This document shows, in pieces, positions 51,616 to 62,225 of a DNA stretch of 64,000 bases. Position numbers and translations under genes: made by a program. Position 1 is the first letter of the stretch; the number at the start of each line of letters is the position of its first letter. The DNA comes from an uncultured Pseudohongiella sp. (GTDB lineage Bacteria; Pseudomonadota; Gammaproteobacteria; Pseudomonadales; Pseudohongiellaceae), in assembly GCA_902597095.1 (NCBI GenBank), contig CACJWK010000010.1, positions 1 through 64,000 of the forward strand. The letters run 5' to 3'. The notes under the pieces were generated by a model. It did not search any database, was not told the DNA's origin, and saw only the letters and a list, made by a program, of their open reading frames with translations.

Positions 51616-53172
51616 TGGCTTGCTGGAGATATCATAGGCAACGCGCGATACCTCGGGAATTTCATTCATGATCCGGTTCGAAACGTGTTCCAACAGTTCC
51701 GGGTCGAGCCGGGCCCAGCGGGCCGTCATGAAGTCGATGGTTTCTACTGCTCGCAGGCTGACCAAATAGGCATAGCGACGGGCATCGCCAACCACCCCGA
51801 CCGATTTCACCGGAAGAAATACCGCGAAGGCCTGACTTACCTCGTGATATTTCCCGGCGCGATGCAGCTCCTCAATGAAAATCGCATCCGTCCGTCGCAG
51901 AATATCGCAGTACTCCTTGCGTACTTCACCCAGCACTCTAACGCCGAGACCGGGCCCCGGAAACGGGTGTCGATAAACTATATCGTAAGGCAGACCCAGT
52001 TCCAGACCGATTTGTCGGACCTCGTCTTTGAAAAGCTCGCGAAGTGGCTCTACCAGATCCATGGCCATGTCTTCCGGCAAACCACCAACGTTGTGGTGAG
52101 ATTTGATGACATGAGCCTTACCGGTCTTTGAACCGGCGGACTCAATCACGTCAGGATAAATCGTTCCCTGCGCCAGCCATTTCACTTCCCCCAGTTTCGT
52201 AGCCTCTTCATCAAACACCTCGATGAAGGTATTTCCGATAATCTTGCGCTTGGTTTCAGGATCCTCGACACCGACAAGCTTGCCAAGGAACATCTCCTCA
52301 GCATCTGCGCGGATCACCCGGATGCCCATATTCTCGGCAAAGGTCGCCATCACCTGATCGCCTTCATTGAGGCGCAGCAGGCCGTTATCGACAAACACAC
52401 AGGTCAACTGATCGCCAATAGCCCGTTGCAGCAACGCGGCCACCACTGAAGAATCCACTCCCCCGGACAGCCCCAAGAGCACCTGGTCCTTGCCGACTCT
52501 CTCCTGCACCGTCGCAATGGCATCCTCAATGATGCTAGCAGCGGTCCACACTTTCTCGCAGCCGCAAATGTCGAGGGCAAACCTCTCAATGATGCGCATC
52601 CCCTGCAGCGTATGCGTGACTTCCGGATGAAACTGGAGTCCGAAAAACGGCTTCTCGCGATGGCGCATGGCAGCAATGGGCGCGCTGTCGGTTGCCGCTA
52701 CAATCTCAAAATCAAGAGGCACCGCGGTTACTTTATCTCCATGGCTCATCCAGACATCCAACTGAGAGACTCCATTGTCCAGGCGACGATCTTCAATATC
52801 GTCCAGCAGAGCACTGCTAGAGACGATATTAACCTGCGCAAAGCCAAATTCGGATTTATCGGAGGCCTCAACCCTGCCGCCAAATTCCTCGGCCATGGTC
52901 TGCATGCCGTAACAGATGCCAAGTATCGGCAAGCCGGCCTCATAGAGAAACGCTGGCGGCCTCGGAGACACTTCGGTATTCGCAGATTCAGGACCGCCGG
53001 AAAAAACAATCCCCTGAGGCGCGAAGGCGGCGAAGTCGTCCACTGAGACATCGTAGTCCCAGATTTCACAGTACACACCTGCTTCACGAATTCTGCGGGC
53101 GATAAGCTGCGTATATTGCGACCCGAAGTCGAGAATCAGAATCTTTTGGCTGTGAATGTTGGTGCTAGCCAT
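51592..53172 (-). CDS. guaA: GuaA, GMP synthase (glutamine-hydrolysing)
   Basis: GuaA converts XMP to GMP with ATP and glutamine in de novo purine synthesis. Starting at ATG 53172 the protein has 526 residues, matching the usual 525. The N-terminal glutamine amidotransferase has the nucleophile motif [10 protein letters not shown] and the [10 protein letters not shown] histidine. The ATP-pyrophosphatase domain has the P-loop [17 protein letters not shown], and the C-terminal dimerisation domain ends with TIEWE. A longer frame to 53235 is rejected. Many genomic islands use this 3' end as integration site. Confidence 0.97.
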   Translation of the reverse strand: MASTNIHSQKILILDFGSQYTQLIARRIREAGVYCEIWDYDVSVDDFAAFAPQGIVFSGGPESANTEVSPRPPAFLYEAGLPILGICYGMQTMAEEFGGRVEASDKSEFGFAQVNIVSSSALLDDIEDRRLDNGVSQLDVWMSHGDKVTAVPLDFEIVAATDSAPIAAMRHREKPFFGLQFHPEVTHTLQGMRIIERFALDICGCEKVWTAASIIEDAIATVQERVGKDQVLLGLSGGVDSSVVAALLQRAIGDQLTCVFVDNGLLRLNEGDQVMATFAENMGIRVIRADAEEMFLGKLVGVEDPETKRKIIGNTFIEVFDEEATKLGEVKWLAQGTIYPDVIESAGSKTGKAHVIKSHHNVGGLPEDMAMDLVEPLRELFKDEVRQIGLELGLPYDIVYRHPFPGPGLGVRVLGEVRKEYCDILRRTDAIFIEELHRAGKYHEVSQAFAVFLPVKSVGVVGDARRYAYLVSLRAVETIDFMTARWARLDPELLEHVSNRIMNEIPEVSRVAYDISSKPPATIEWE

Positions 53173-53298
53173 CAGTAAGAGAGAGCCCCCGGCGTGAATT
53201 GGAAAATTTGGTGTGTTGTCTCCGGCTGACCGCATTCCCCCGTCGGTACGGGCCTGACTGTTACGCCATCACTGGCTGAAAGCTTCGGACCCTGAAGT

Positions 53299-54768
53299 TT
53301 AGGATACCCGGTAGTTCGGCGCTTCTTTGGTAATAGACACATCGTGCACGTGGGACTCTGACATGCCGGCACCGGTGATCTTTACAAACTGAGTCTTCGT
53401 TCGCATTTGCTCGATGTCCGCACAACCGGTGTAGCCCATGCTCGACCGAAGCCCTCCCATCAACTGATGCACAATGGCTGCCATCGGGCCTTTGTAGGGA
53501 ACCCTTCCCTCAATCCCTTCCGGCACCAGTTTTTCGAGGCCGGCCTTGCCATCCTGGAAGTAGCGATCGCTTGACCCTTGAGAGTGTGACATGGCGCCAA
53601 GACTTCCCATTCCGCGATAGGACTTGTAGCTGCGCCCCTGATAAAGCTCCACCTCGCCGGGAGCCTCCTCGGAACCGGCCAGCAGGCTGCCTACCATCAC
53701 GACATTGGCGCCGGCAGCAATCACTTTGGCGATATCGCCTGAGTAACGAATACCACCGTCTGAAATCACACAGACATCGGTGTCCTTAAGGGCATCCACC
53801 ACATTGGCCACAGCGGAAATCTGCGGAACACCAACGCCGGTGACAATACGAGTCGTGCAGATCGAACCGGGTCCGATGCCGACCTTGACCGCATCGGCTC
53901 CCGCCGCAGCCAGGTCCCGGGCAGCCTGCGCGGTTCCGATATTGCCACCGACTACTGATACCTCACCATAGCGCTTCTTGATACTCGCCACCTTGTCAAT
54001 CACACCCTGATGGTGGCCATGGGCCGTATCCACGATAATCACATCGACGCCCGCCTTAACCAGCGCCGCCACTCTGTCATCAGTGTCCGCAGAGGTGCCG
54101 ACAGCTGCGGCCGATCTCAGCCGGCCCTGTTCATCTTTGCAGGCATTGGGAAAGTCTTCTGATTTGAGGATGTCTTTTAGGGTAATGAGTCCCTTGAGCT
54201 CAAAGGCATCATTCACCACGAGGATTTTTTCGATCCGGTGTCGGTGGAGCAGCGCTTTCACCTCAGCAAGGTAAAAGTCTTCCTTTACGGTAACCAGACG
54301 GTCTTTCGGCGTCATGATCGTGTCTATTGCCGCATCCAGATTCGACTCGAAGCGCACGTCTCGACTGGTGACGATCCCCGCCAGCCCTGAACCATTCATG
54401 ACTGGCATGCCGGAGATGTTGTTTTCCTTCATCACCGCCACCAGATCTCGCACGCTCGCCTGCGCGGAAATCGTGATCGGGTCCTTTACAACCCCGCTTT
54501 CATATTTCTTCACCGCACGCACTTCACGCGCCTGCTGCTCGATGGTCATGCTCTTATGAATAACGCCCAGACCGCCTTCCTGCGCCATGGCAATAGCCAG
54601 ACGCGCTTCCGTTACCGTATCCATAGCTGCGGAAATCAGCGGGATATTCAGCGAGATTGCTTCAGTGATTCGGGACTGCAGATTGACGGTGCGAGGAAGC
54701 ACGGTGGAGTGCGCGGGCAGGAGCAGGACATCATCGAATGTTAAAGCTTCTTCAGCAACCTGTAACAT
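53299..54768 (-). CDS. guaB: GuaB, IMP dehydrogenase
   Basis: GuaB oxidises IMP to XMP with NAD+, the first committed step to guanine nucleotides. The 489 residues are the usual length. A CBS pair lies around residues 90-200 ([20 protein letters not shown]). The catalytic loop is [20 protein letters not shown] with the active-site cysteine, and the flap contains [12 protein letters not shown]. It is followed by guaA, 127 bases downstream when the guaA start at 53172 is used, in the usual guaB-guaA order. Confidence 0.97.
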   Translation of the reverse strand: MLQVAEEALTFDDVLLLPAHSTVLPRTVNLQSRITEAISLNIPLISAAMDTVTEARLAIAMAQEGGLGVIHKSMTIEQQAREVRAVKKYESGVVKDPITISAQASVRDLVAVMKENNISGMPVMNGSGLAGIVTSRDVRFESNLDAAIDTIMTPKDRLVTVKEDFYLAEVKALLHRHRIEKILVVNDAFELKGLITLKDILKSEDFPNACKDEQGRLRSAAAVGTSADTDDRVAALVKAGVDVIIVDTAHGHHQGVIDKVASIKKRYGEVSVVGGNIGTAQAARDLAAAGADAVKVGIGPGSICTTRIVTGVGVPQISAVANVVDALKDTDVCVISDGGIRYSGDIAKVIAAGANVVMVGSLLAGSEEAPGEVELYQGRSYKSYRGMGSLGAMSHSQGSSDRYFQDGKAGLEKLVPEGIEGRVPYKGPMAAIVHQLMGGLRSSMGYTGCADIEQMRTKTQFVKITGAGMSESHVHDVSITKEAPNYRVS

Positions 54769-54856
54769 AGGATTTCACCCATCCGCAAATGAGAGACTAT
54801 ACAGATGAGAGGGCCTGTTGTACAGATTGACCAGCTTGAGGATGGCTCTGGCCGGC

Positions 54857-55641
54857 CTAGTGACCGCTGTTTTCGAGGCTGGCCGGTGACCCGGCAAACC
54901 GCGATCTTCGATGGAGAGACTTGCCCACAGGGATGGTCACGAATAGACTGAGGTACAGATAACCGGCACCAGCAACAACCACTTCGTCGGACACGAGTGC
55001 CACCACCCGCGACAGCATGGCAGTGGCAATCAGCAGGCTCCAGGCCAGCGTGGTTTTGTGGCGGTAGTCACGCTCATACGCCGTGATGTGCAGCTCCTTC
55101 CGATAACGGAGGCGCTCTGATAAAAGGCGATAATAATCGCGCCCAGAGAAATAGGCCCGACAGCGACATAGACAAACAGGCCCGCCACCGTACCATCTGG
55201 CCAGCCGATATCGTCAAATTGCCCGTTATCAAACATCTGGATACCATACTTAAGCGAAATAAAGAGCACAGTAGCCTGCATGATCAGCTTGATGGGATAG
55301 ACAAACACCAGCATCAAAATCACCAGCGCCAGACTCAGATACACGGTGATCGAATCCTGCAATCCGAAAGTGCGGCTCCATTTGGCATGTGCCAGCCAAA
55401 CAGCACCGATGTTCAGCGCGCTGAAGACAAACGCAGGAATGTCTCTGGAGAGCTCAAACAGTTCTGGAGAACTTTTCGGAATCTCGTCTATGCTGATTAC
55501 CAACATGGTAAAAGCAAACGCAAAGGCCGCGTCGACGAAGGTTTCGATGCAGGTCATGTTGTCCCCGCGAATAAGCCGGTATTCCTCGCGACGACAGCCG
55601 TCAATATATTCTCGACTAAGTGGATCCATGACTGGCCGCAT
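54857..55641 (-). pseudogene. TMEM175/DUF1211-like potassium channel gene with frameshift
   Basis: The frame from ATG 55641 encodes a TMEM175-type protein. The family motif RGDNMTCIETFVDAAFAFAF is clear, followed by several helices (VYLSLALVILMLVFVYPIKL). After the codons for AIIIAFYQ (about 55120) the frame turns into meaningless sequence. The minus-strand frame one base shifted continues sensibly: LSERLRYRKELHITAYERDY, then a helix TTLAWSLLIATAMLSRVVAL and VVVAGAGYLYLSLFVTIPVG, ending at 54857. The break is at a run of four T, so it is either a real loss of one T or a sequence error. Bacterial TMEM175 proteins conduct K+. Confidence 0.7.
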
Positions 55642-55774
55642 CCCACTCCCGGTTATAGAATATTAACGGTGGTACCACGGGCAGACTCTACTGGGTTAAC
55701 ACTGGCGGGACACCCTTGAACCTCAGAGTGTGCCGGCGACCACACAGAACAAGAAGCCTGAAGGACAGTAACCG

Positions 55775-56605
55775 ATGAGCGAAGACGCACGATCCGACAC
55801 CATCAGATGGCTTATGCGAGAGCCGCTGGCGCATTTTTTCCTGATGGCCCTGATCATTTTTGCCGTCTATGGGCTAAACAACCGAACCCAGACCGCGCTG
55901 CTGGAACTGGACCAGGCCGACATAGATGGACGTCTGTTCATGCAGGAGATGGCGACCGGTCAGGCCCTCAGCGAGGAGCAGCGGGAATACTTCACCGCCG
56001 CTTTTGTCGAGGAGCAGATTCTGGTTCAGGAAGCGCTGAAAATGGGCCTGGATGATGATGCTCGGATTCACGACATCCTTGCCCAGAAAATGCGCCATGT
56101 GCTGAGCGGCGACATCATTCAGCCCAGTGACGCAGAGCTGGAGGCTTTTTATCAGGACAATCTTGAACGCTATCGGACTCTGCCGACGCTGAACACTGAC
56201 GAAATCGTATTCAACAGCCGTGAGACGTTGCCCGCAGAATTGCTGGCACAACTCGCCGCGGGCGCGGAGGCGGAATCCCTGCTGTCCCGGTCACCCGGAA
56301 ACCACGACCCTCTCCCGAATGTCAACCGGCTTGATCTGTCCAACATCTTTGATGAGGCTTTCGCCGCGCAGGTCTTCAGCGCCGACATTGGTCCATGGCA
56401 GGGCCCGTTCCTCAGTAATCGCGGTCAGCACTGGCTTCAGGTCAAATCCAGAACTGAGTCGGTGCTGCCATCACTGGCCGAGATTCGCGACCGCGTCAGG
56501 CTGGAGTGGATTGCCATGGAAGAAGATCAGCGTCTGCAAGCAGAAATAGAGAGACTCTGGGAGCAATACACCGTCCGCATACTCAACGGCGATTCAGCCC
56601 ACTAG
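55775..56605 (+). CDS. Membrane-anchored PpiC-type peptidyl-prolyl isomerase
   Basis: This 276-residue protein has one N-terminal membrane helix (PLAHFFLMALIIFAVYGL) and a periplasmic part with the parvulin/SurA layout: an N-terminal helical domain (EQILVQEALKMGLDDDARIH) followed by a diverged PPIase domain (FSADIGPWQGPFLSNRGQHW). It could help fold exported proteins. Similar genes often precede HupE/UreJ-type genes, as here (about 35 bases to the next). Confidence 0.75.
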   Translation: MSEDARSDTIRWLMREPLAHFFLMALIIFAVYGLNNRTQTALLELDQADIDGRLFMQEMATGQALSEEQREYFTAAFVEEQILVQEALKMGLDDDARIHDILAQKMRHVLSGDIIQPSDAELEAFYQDNLERYRTLPTLNTDEIVFNSRETLPAELLAQLAAGAEAESLLSRSPGNHDPLPNVNRLDLSNIFDEAFAAQVFSADIGPWQGPFLSNRGQHWLQVKSRTESVLPSLAEIRDRVRLEWIAMEEDQRLQAEIERLWEQYTVRILNGDSAH

Positions 56606-56639
56606 CCGGACCTGCGACCTGCCAGAAGTCTCCGTCGCC

Positions 56640-57626
56640 ATGAAATTACTCCACCGCCTCATGCTCTGCTACCTGCTCATCCCGGCCTCCGCGCATGGGC
56701 ACGACGTCGATGTCACCGGTGTCGCAAGGATCTTTCTCGATGAACAGAGCCCGGGCAACTACAGCCTGTCTGTGGTCGATCAGCAGGTTCCTCCTCTGTT
56801 CAATATCGATCGGATTCTCCCCGAACGCTGCGAGGGTCTGGCGCCCGGTAATTTTGCCTACCGGTTTCAGTGCAGCCCCGCGCTGAACATTGCCGACAGC
56901 CTGAATTTTCCGTGGTCGCTTCAGGGCGTCGTCGCTATCGCACACTGGTCTGACGGAGAAAATGTTTCCGGTTATTTTCCGGGGGCTGGCGCCACCATTA
57001 CGGTCCCGATGAGCGATCTTAAAGCCGGCGCAGGGTCGCTAGGAAATCTCGCCTACCGCTATCTGTTACTGGGGGCCGATCACATCCTGTTTGGCATTGA
57101 TCACCTGCTGTTCGTCCTCGGACTGCTCTTGCTCTTGAGCGGATTCTGGAAGCTGCTGAAGACCATCACGGCGTTTACTGTTGCCCACAGCATCACGCTG
57201 GCTTGTGCGGTGCTCGGCATTTTCCCGGTACCCGGACCGCCGATCGAAGCGCTGATCGCGCTGTCGATCCTCATGCTGGCGCGGGAAGTCGTGATGAGCC
57301 AGCGCGGCCAGATGACTCTGGTGCACCGAAAGCCGTGGATTGTCGCGTTTGTGTTCGGCCTGTTTCACGGATTTGGATTTGCCGGAGCGCTCGGCACGCT
57401 GGGATTGAGCGATTCCGACATCCCGCTCGCCCTGCTGTTCTTCAACCTCGGCGTTGAAGGGGGTCAGGTTATTTTTATTTGCACCATGATTCTGGTGAAC
57501 TGGGTCTTCAGAAATATCTCATCAGAAAGTCTGGGCAGCATCCATCGAGGTCTGGCCTATGGACTTGGCGGCATCGCGTGCTTTTGGTTTTTGGAGCGGC
57601 TGCCTGCGCTCTTTGTGGCGGCTTAG
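56640..57626 (+). CDS. HupE/UreJ-family membrane protein
   Basis: The 328 residues have a signal peptide (MKLLHRLMLCYLLIPASAHG) and a periplasmic N-domain, then about six membrane helices. The family motifs are GADHILFGIDHLLFVLGLLL and AFTVAHSITLACAVLGIF, plus GLFHGFGFAGALGTLGL with the conserved histidines. HupE and UreJ proteins are associated with nickel uptake; the N-domain-containing type here is widespread and its substrate is unproven. Confidence 0.85.
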   Translation: MKLLHRLMLCYLLIPASAHGHDVDVTGVARIFLDEQSPGNYSLSVVDQQVPPLFNIDRILPERCEGLAPGNFAYRFQCSPALNIADSLNFPWSLQGVVAIAHWSDGENVSGYFPGAGATITVPMSDLKAGAGSLGNLAYRYLLLGADHILFGIDHLLFVLGLLLLLSGFWKLLKTITAFTVAHSITLACAVLGIFPVPGPPIEALIALSILMLAREVVMSQRGQMTLVHRKPWIVAFVFGLFHGFGFAGALGTLGLSDSDIPLALLFFNLGVEGGQVIFICTMILVNWVFRNISSESLGSIHRGLAYGLGGIACFWFLERLPALFVAA

Positions 57627-57718
57627 AGTGGCGACTCAGACTGGCGGCGCAGATTGGCAACATAGAGTGTCAGCAAACAATGGCGATTTGGATTGGCAGC
57701 TGAGTACCGAACGTCTTG

Positions 57719-58138
57719 TTATTTCTGATAGGCCTGATGACAGCTCTCACAGGGCGGGTACAGCGCATCATTGCCCACCTGTGACAGCGCATCTTCATCG
57801 CGCTTATCCACCGCCACCCGTACTTGTCGGGCCGCAGCCAGCAGCTTCTGATTAAAGCGCTGCCATTCAGCCTCGCCGGCGATCTCTGCCTCACCCTCGC
57901 CCGTTCCACCCAACATCAGCAGATTGGCTGCGCCGATCAACGCCGTCGCCGCATGGCCCACTTCCTGCCACTGCGATTCGGTTTCCAACTGGTAAGCTCC
58001 CCAGATAGTGTTGGTTGCCGGCGTCACGATGCTGTTCATAACCTCCTTGACGGACAGCTCTGGCGACAGATCATCCGCCAATCCCGCGGAAACCGACATT
58101 AAGATGGCGAATGAACCTGCAAAGCGACAAGCTGTCAT
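57719..58138 (-). CDS. Cytochrome c'-like secreted haem protein
   Basis: This 139-residue exported protein has one covalent haem site CESCH near its C-terminus. The preceding helical bundle (ESQWQEVGHAATALIGAANL, FNQKLLAAARQVRVAVDKRD) fits cytochrome c'-type four-helix proteins. A haem c in the periplasm is expected. It is close to the secreted unknown upstream (58174), suggesting cotranscription. Confidence 0.8.
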   Translation of the reverse strand: MTACRFAGSFAILMSVSAGLADDLSPELSVKEVMNSIVTPATNTIWGAYQLETESQWQEVGHAATALIGAANLLMLGGTGEGEAEIAGEAEWQRFNQKLLAAARQVRVAVDKRDEDALSQVGNDALYPPCESCHQAYQK

Positions 58139-58173
58139 GACACGGTCCTTTGCTTATTGGCGATTACTGACAA

Positions 58174-59178
58174 TTATTGGCCCACCGGCCCGAGTTCTGC
58201 CTGCAGCTCCTGCCGCCTTGCCCCGGCCAGGATACCGGGAAGCGCATAGTTTCCCTCATGGCAGGCGTACTCGTAAATCTGATCTTCAACGGCAATCATC
58301 GGCAGTTCACCGCTCCAGGGTCGGGAATAGACCGCAGGATCATCGACCGTGAATCGATAGAGCAGGGTATTTTCATCAAGGCGGGAAAATCTTTCAGTAA
58401 TTCTGGCATCCGCAGACAAATAGAAAAAATGACGAAGGGCGCCGCGGAAACCCTCCTGTGCGTGGAAGTTGGTCGTTTCGACAACCAGACTATCACCATC
58501 GTAGTATCCGATAGAGTCCCCCAGCCATTTATGTATTTCGCTATGCTGGCTGTCTTTCAGGCGGATAATGCGCGCATCATGGTTCATCTCAGCAAGAATC
58601 ATTAGGTAGTCATCAGTTTGAACAATCTGGCTGTGATTGTTATAAAGAACCGGCAGCATCGGTGGCCCACCGGATGATCCGAAACCGACCAGACAGCGCT
58701 CACCCATCGGCCGCACTTCCGGGCCATCGAAGGCGCCCTGAGCGCGCATACTGCCAAAAATACGCCGCTGAGCCCCTTCGGCCCACGGCAGGCGTCCGTC
58801 CTCCGGCTCAACGATGATCGAGGTTCGGATGCCGCCGTCAATCACGGCCATTCTCTCACCCGGATCCATCCAGAACGTGTTGTAGCCTCCGACCTGAGCC
58901 TCGGCCCCGCCCACATTGCTGACAAGATCATCAAGATAGCTGGCTCCGGTTTCACCGACGGCAGCCGCCTGTTCGGCGCTGATCACCAGTTCACCGCCGA
59001 ACTGCTCACCCCGTTCCAGCATAGTCACCGTGGCAATACTGTACACGCCCTGTAAGTCAGGTATCTCACCTGAACCACGGCTCTCGCCTTCCTGAGAATA
59101 AGCGATGCCAGAGGCAAGGCTAAGGCTGACCAACAGGCACCTACTCGCTGCTTTTGCTCTCCTCAAGGCTGACATCAC
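58174..59178 (-). CDS. Secreted protein of unknown function (334 aa)
   Basis: A signal peptide (CLLVSLSLASGIAYSQE) is followed by a largely beta-rich protein with a conserved-looking core IHKWLGDSIGYYDGDSLVVE and TTNFHAQEGF, and a C-terminal YEYACHEGNYALPGILAGAR. I recognise the WxGDSIGxxxGDxLVVETTNF pattern from a family of hypothetical secreted proteins common in environmental bacteria; no activity is known to me. It lies before the cytochrome c'-like gene. Confidence 0.7.
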   Translation of the reverse strand: MMSALRRAKAASRCLLVSLSLASGIAYSQEGESRGSGEIPDLQGVYSIATVTMLERGEQFGGELVISAEQAAAVGETGASYLDDLVSNVGGAEAQVGGYNTFWMDPGERMAVIDGGIRTSIIVEPEDGRLPWAEGAQRRIFGSMRAQGAFDGPEVRPMGERCLVGFGSSGGPPMLPVLYNNHSQIVQTDDYLMILAEMNHDARIIRLKDSQHSEIHKWLGDSIGYYDGDSLVVETTNFHAQEGFRGALRHFFYLSADARITERFSRLDENTLLYRFTVDDPAVYSRPWSGELPMIAVEDQIYEYACHEGNYALPGILAGARRQELQAELGPVGQ

Positions 59179-59380
59179 TTTCTCCCGTATTTTCTGCTAG
59201 AAAAGATAGGACCATATTCTAGCACGACACAGCGGCCAGCAACTAAACTCGGGGGTTATCCCGGATTCCACTCAAACTGCCGCCGGATTCTGCGAGCCGT
59301 CACATCCGCCTGGATCAGGGATCAACATTTGAGGCGAAATTTGCTTTAATCGCGCACTCGCAAGACAGCATGGTAATTGT

Positions 59381-60115
59381 ATGCCTCAAGCCCTACCCTC
59401 TCTGGCCCTGCTCTTCGTCAGCGCCCAGCTCTTTGCCGCTGAAGCAGCCGGCACGCGCTCCCTGATTGAAAGCGCGCTCCAGGGCAGCATCAGAGAGCCA
59501 TCAGAGATTACCAGAGATAGCAATCGTAAGCCTGCGCAGGCGCTGAGGTTTTTTGGCCTCGACAGCGGCATGAAAGTGCTGGAGCTTTCCCCTGCAAGCG
59601 GGTACTGGTCGAAGATCCTCGGCCCGGTTCTGTGCAGTGGAGACGGACAACTGGTGTTCGCCATCGGTCTCAGTGAAACCTTCAAAAGTGAGGTCATGAC
59701 ACTGCCGGGGCTGGAATGCACTGCAACCATCAACGAAGAACTCACCCTGCTGAATGTGCCTGAATTCAGCTTTGCTGAAGCAGACTTCGATCTGATCCTG
59801 ACATTCTGGAATTTACACAATCTCAATGAAGAGCGGCGGCTTCACCTGAACCGGGCTGTTTTTGAGGCGCTGAAATCCGGTGGAGTCTATGGGATTGTTG
59901 ATCACACCCGTCGTCATATGCAGCCGGATAATCGCGCCCTAGGGCGCCGCCTCGATCCGGTGCTTGTCATTAGGGATCTGACCGGGCTCGGCTTTAAATT
60001 CGAAGATTACAGCCCGCTCCATTACCATCCTGAAGACGATCTCGCGCAGGAGGTTGGCACTCCCGGCATCCGGGGCAACACCGACCGATTCACCCTGAAA
60101 TTTAGAAAACCCTAG
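59381..60115 (+). CDS. Exported methyltransferase-like protein
   Basis: The 244-residue protein starts with a signal peptide (PSLALLFVSAQLFAAEAAGT). Its remainder is a class I SAM-methyltransferase-like fold with motif I MKVLELSPASGYWSKIL and FDLILTFWNLHNLNEERRLH. The expected GxGxG is replaced by SPASGYW, so SAM binding is uncertain. Exported methyltransferase-like proteins of this type are found in marine bacteria. Confidence 0.75.
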   Translation: MPQALPSLALLFVSAQLFAAEAAGTRSLIESALQGSIREPSEITRDSNRKPAQALRFFGLDSGMKVLELSPASGYWSKILGPVLCSGDGQLVFAIGLSETFKSEVMTLPGLECTATINEELTLLNVPEFSFAEADFDLILTFWNLHNLNEERRLHLNRAVFEALKSGGVYGIVDHTRRHMQPDNRALGRRLDPVLVIRDLTGLGFKFEDYSPLHYHPEDDLAQEVGTPGIRGNTDRFTLKFRKP

Positions 60116-60172
60116 GCAGCGGCTCTGCAGAGAAAGGGCTGCCCAATTCTGATACAGGCCTAAGAAACCCCC

Positions 60173-60535
60173 ATGCATCCCTACGTGAAGAAACTGCAGA
60201 GAGCCAACGAATACTACTTCAAAGAAGGTTGTTACATCATCGAAGTGTCAAATACGGATCAGGACAGTGCGGTCTCAATCGCCCATGCCAGGGTGCTGGA
60301 AGGTCAGCAGACTGCATGGCACTGGCTGACCGACACCTATGAACGCTACGTCATTCTCAGCGGCCAGGGGCTTGTCGAGGTTGGCGATGCCGCTGCCGCT
60401 GCAGTGAACGCAGGGGACGTCGTACTAATCCCGCCCGGCACCAGACAGCGTATTACCAATACCGGCGAGAGTGATCTGGAACTGATGGCCATCTGCAGCC
60501 CCCGGTTCAGTCTCGAGAATTACCACAGCGGCTGA
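60173..60535 (+). CDS. Cupin-domain protein
   Basis: This 120-residue single-domain protein has a cupin beta-barrel pattern: AWHWLTDTYERYVILSGQGL and GDVVLIPPGTRQRITNTGES. The first metal motif is incomplete (only H in WHW), so metal binding is uncertain. Neighbours are a methyltransferase-like gene and, four bases downstream, a YtkA-like gene. Confidence 0.8.
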   Translation: MHPYVKKLQRANEYYFKEGCYIIEVSNTDQDSAVSIAHARVLEGQQTAWHWLTDTYERYVILSGQGLVEVGDAAAAAVNAGDVVLIPPGTRQRITNTGESDLELMAICSPRFSLENYHSG

Positions 60536-60538
60536 TCA

Positions 60539-60958
60539 GTGAGACATATGACGCCACCGACCCTCAGAATCTTTCTTCTCACCGGACTGCTTCTGTGGCT
60601 GCCAGCCGCGAACGGCTGGAGCCAGTCGGCCAATTTTTCCGTGACAACTAGTCAGGGGTCAACGCTTGAGATCTTCAGCCAACTCGATCCGCTGGCAATC
60701 AATAGCATTCACAGTTGGGAACTCGTGCTTTACTCCGCCGATGGCGCCCCTTTGAATGGGGCGCGGATGTCAGTCGTTGGCGGCATGCCTGATCATGATC
60801 ACGGTTTGCCGACCTCGCCTGTCGTCACCGGCGAGATCGCCCCCGGCCGCTACCTCTTGGAGGGCGTAAGGTTTCACATGCCGGGTCGCTGGCTGCTGAG
60901 ATTCGACGTCACCAGCGCTCATGGCAGAGAATCAGCAACTCTGGAATTCCAGCTATGA
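60539..60958 (+). CDS. Secreted YtkA/FixH-like protein
   Basis: This protein of about 139 residues (GTG start 60539; ATG at 60548 possible) has a signal peptide (RIFLLTGLLLWLPAANGWSQ) and a beta-sandwich with GMPDHDHGLPTSPVVTGEI and LEGVRFHMPGRWLLRFDV. The DHDHGLP histidines fit the metal-site pattern seen in YtkA-like domains. Its stop overlaps the start of the di-haem peroxidase, so the two are cotranscribed. Confidence 0.8.
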   Translation: MRHMTPPTLRIFLLTGLLLWLPAANGWSQSANFSVTTSQGSTLEIFSQLDPLAINSIHSWELVLYSADGAPLNGARMSVVGGMPDHDHGLPTSPVVTGEIAPGRYLLEGVRFHMPGRWLLRFDVTSAHGRESATLEFQL

Positions 60959-62223
60959 CAAGAATCCTGATCACGGGATGTACTCTGACAGCGGTGGTAG
61001 GAATGTTGACCTGTAGACTGTTACCTGATCCCCTGCCCGCTGAATGGACGCCGGCGCAGCGCGCACTCATCCAGTCTCTGTCTCTTTCCCGGCTACCGGC
61101 AACTCCGGCTGATCCGAGTAATGCGGTGGCAGAGAGCGAGCTTGCCGCCCAGCTCGGCCACCGGCTGTATTTCGACCAGCGCCTCAGCGGCAATGGTGAA
61201 GTCGCCTGCGCGAAGTGCCATCAGCCACAAAGCTACTTCACCGATGACCGGACTCTCGCAGTGGGCACCCAAACGGGCTTCAGACATACGCCTTCCCTCG
61301 TCGGGCTTGCCTACAGCCCCTGGTTTTACTGGGACGGACGGAAAGATTCACAGTGGGCCCAGGCCCTCGCCCCGATCGAAGCCGGTCATGAACACAATCT
61401 GGATCGACTGCAGGTAGTACGCCTGATCGCCGAGGACCCGCTTTACAAATCGCAATACGAAGCACTTTTTCAGCCACTGCCCGCATTGCCGGCCGCGCCC
61501 CGCGCGGCCTCGCCGATTGGCGACGAACTGCTCCGACGGAACTGGGAATCTCTCGGGACAGATCTGCAGCTGGACATCAACGGGGTTTTTGCCAACATCG
61601 GAAAGACACTCGCGGCTTACCAGCGCAAGATCAAACCAGGGCGCAGTCGTTTTGACGACTATGCCGACAGCTTGACTGAAAGCTCTGCTGTAATACCGGG
61701 GAGCCTGCTCAGTAAAGACGAGCTGGCAGGCCTTGCGCTGTTCATTGACCAGGCCCAATGCACCAGCTGTCACAACGGCCCGCTGCTGACCAATTTCGAA
61801 TTTCACAATACCGGCGTGCTTGCCATTGCGGGACAGCTGCCCCCTATGGGAAGGTATGATGGCATCAGACTTGCGCGTCAGGATGAGTTCAATTGTCTGG
61901 GGCAATACAGCGATGCTGAGCCGGGTCAGTGCACGGAGCTTAGGTTTGCCAAAGATGACAATGAATTGGTCGGCGCGCACAAGACACCAACACTGAGGAA
62001 CATCACCGAAACGGCACCCTACATGCACGGCGGTCAGATCGCCGATCTGCAAGCGGTCATGAAGCATTACAACGAGGCTCCCACTTCCATGCTCAGCCAC
62101 AATGAGGCGAAACCTCTGGCCTTGCGGCCAGTGCAGCTCAAACAGCTGGAAGCCTTTTTGACAACCCTGACTGCGCCTTTGCAGACCGAGCAAAAATGGC
62201 TTATTAAGCCGCCGGACGGATAG
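60955..62223 (+). CDS. MauG-type di-haem cytochrome c peroxidase
   Basis: This 422-residue periplasmic protein has two covalent haem motifs, CAKCH (85-89) and CTSCH (269-273). Conserved surrounding sequence includes LYFDQRLSGNGEVACAKCHQ and FRHTPSLVGLAYSPWFYWDG. Such proteins act as peroxidases or, like MauG, as protein-modifying oxidants. Translationally coupled to the YtkA-like gene (ATGA overlap). Confidence 0.88.
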   Translation: MTRILITGCTLTAVVGMLTCRLLPDPLPAEWTPAQRALIQSLSLSRLPATPADPSNAVAESELAAQLGHRLYFDQRLSGNGEVACAKCHQPQSYFTDDRTLAVGTQTGFRHTPSLVGLAYSPWFYWDGRKDSQWAQALAPIEAGHEHNLDRLQVVRLIAEDPLYKSQYEALFQPLPALPAAPRAASPIGDELLRRNWESLGTDLQLDINGVFANIGKTLAAYQRKIKPGRSRFDDYADSLTESSAVIPGSLLSKDELAGLALFIDQAQCTSCHNGPLLTNFEFHNTGVLAIAGQLPPMGRYDGIRLARQDEFNCLGQYSDAEPGQCTELRFAKDDNELVGAHKTPTLRNITETAPYMHGGQIADLQAVMKHYNEAPTSMLSHNEAKPLALRPVQLKQLEAFLTTLTAPLQTEQKWLIKPPDG

Positions 62224-62225
62224 AG

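Noticed and set aside
53236-53298. Terminator between guaB and guaA
   Set aside because: Short imperfect stems are visible but there is no T tract, and guaB-guaA are normally cotranscribed.
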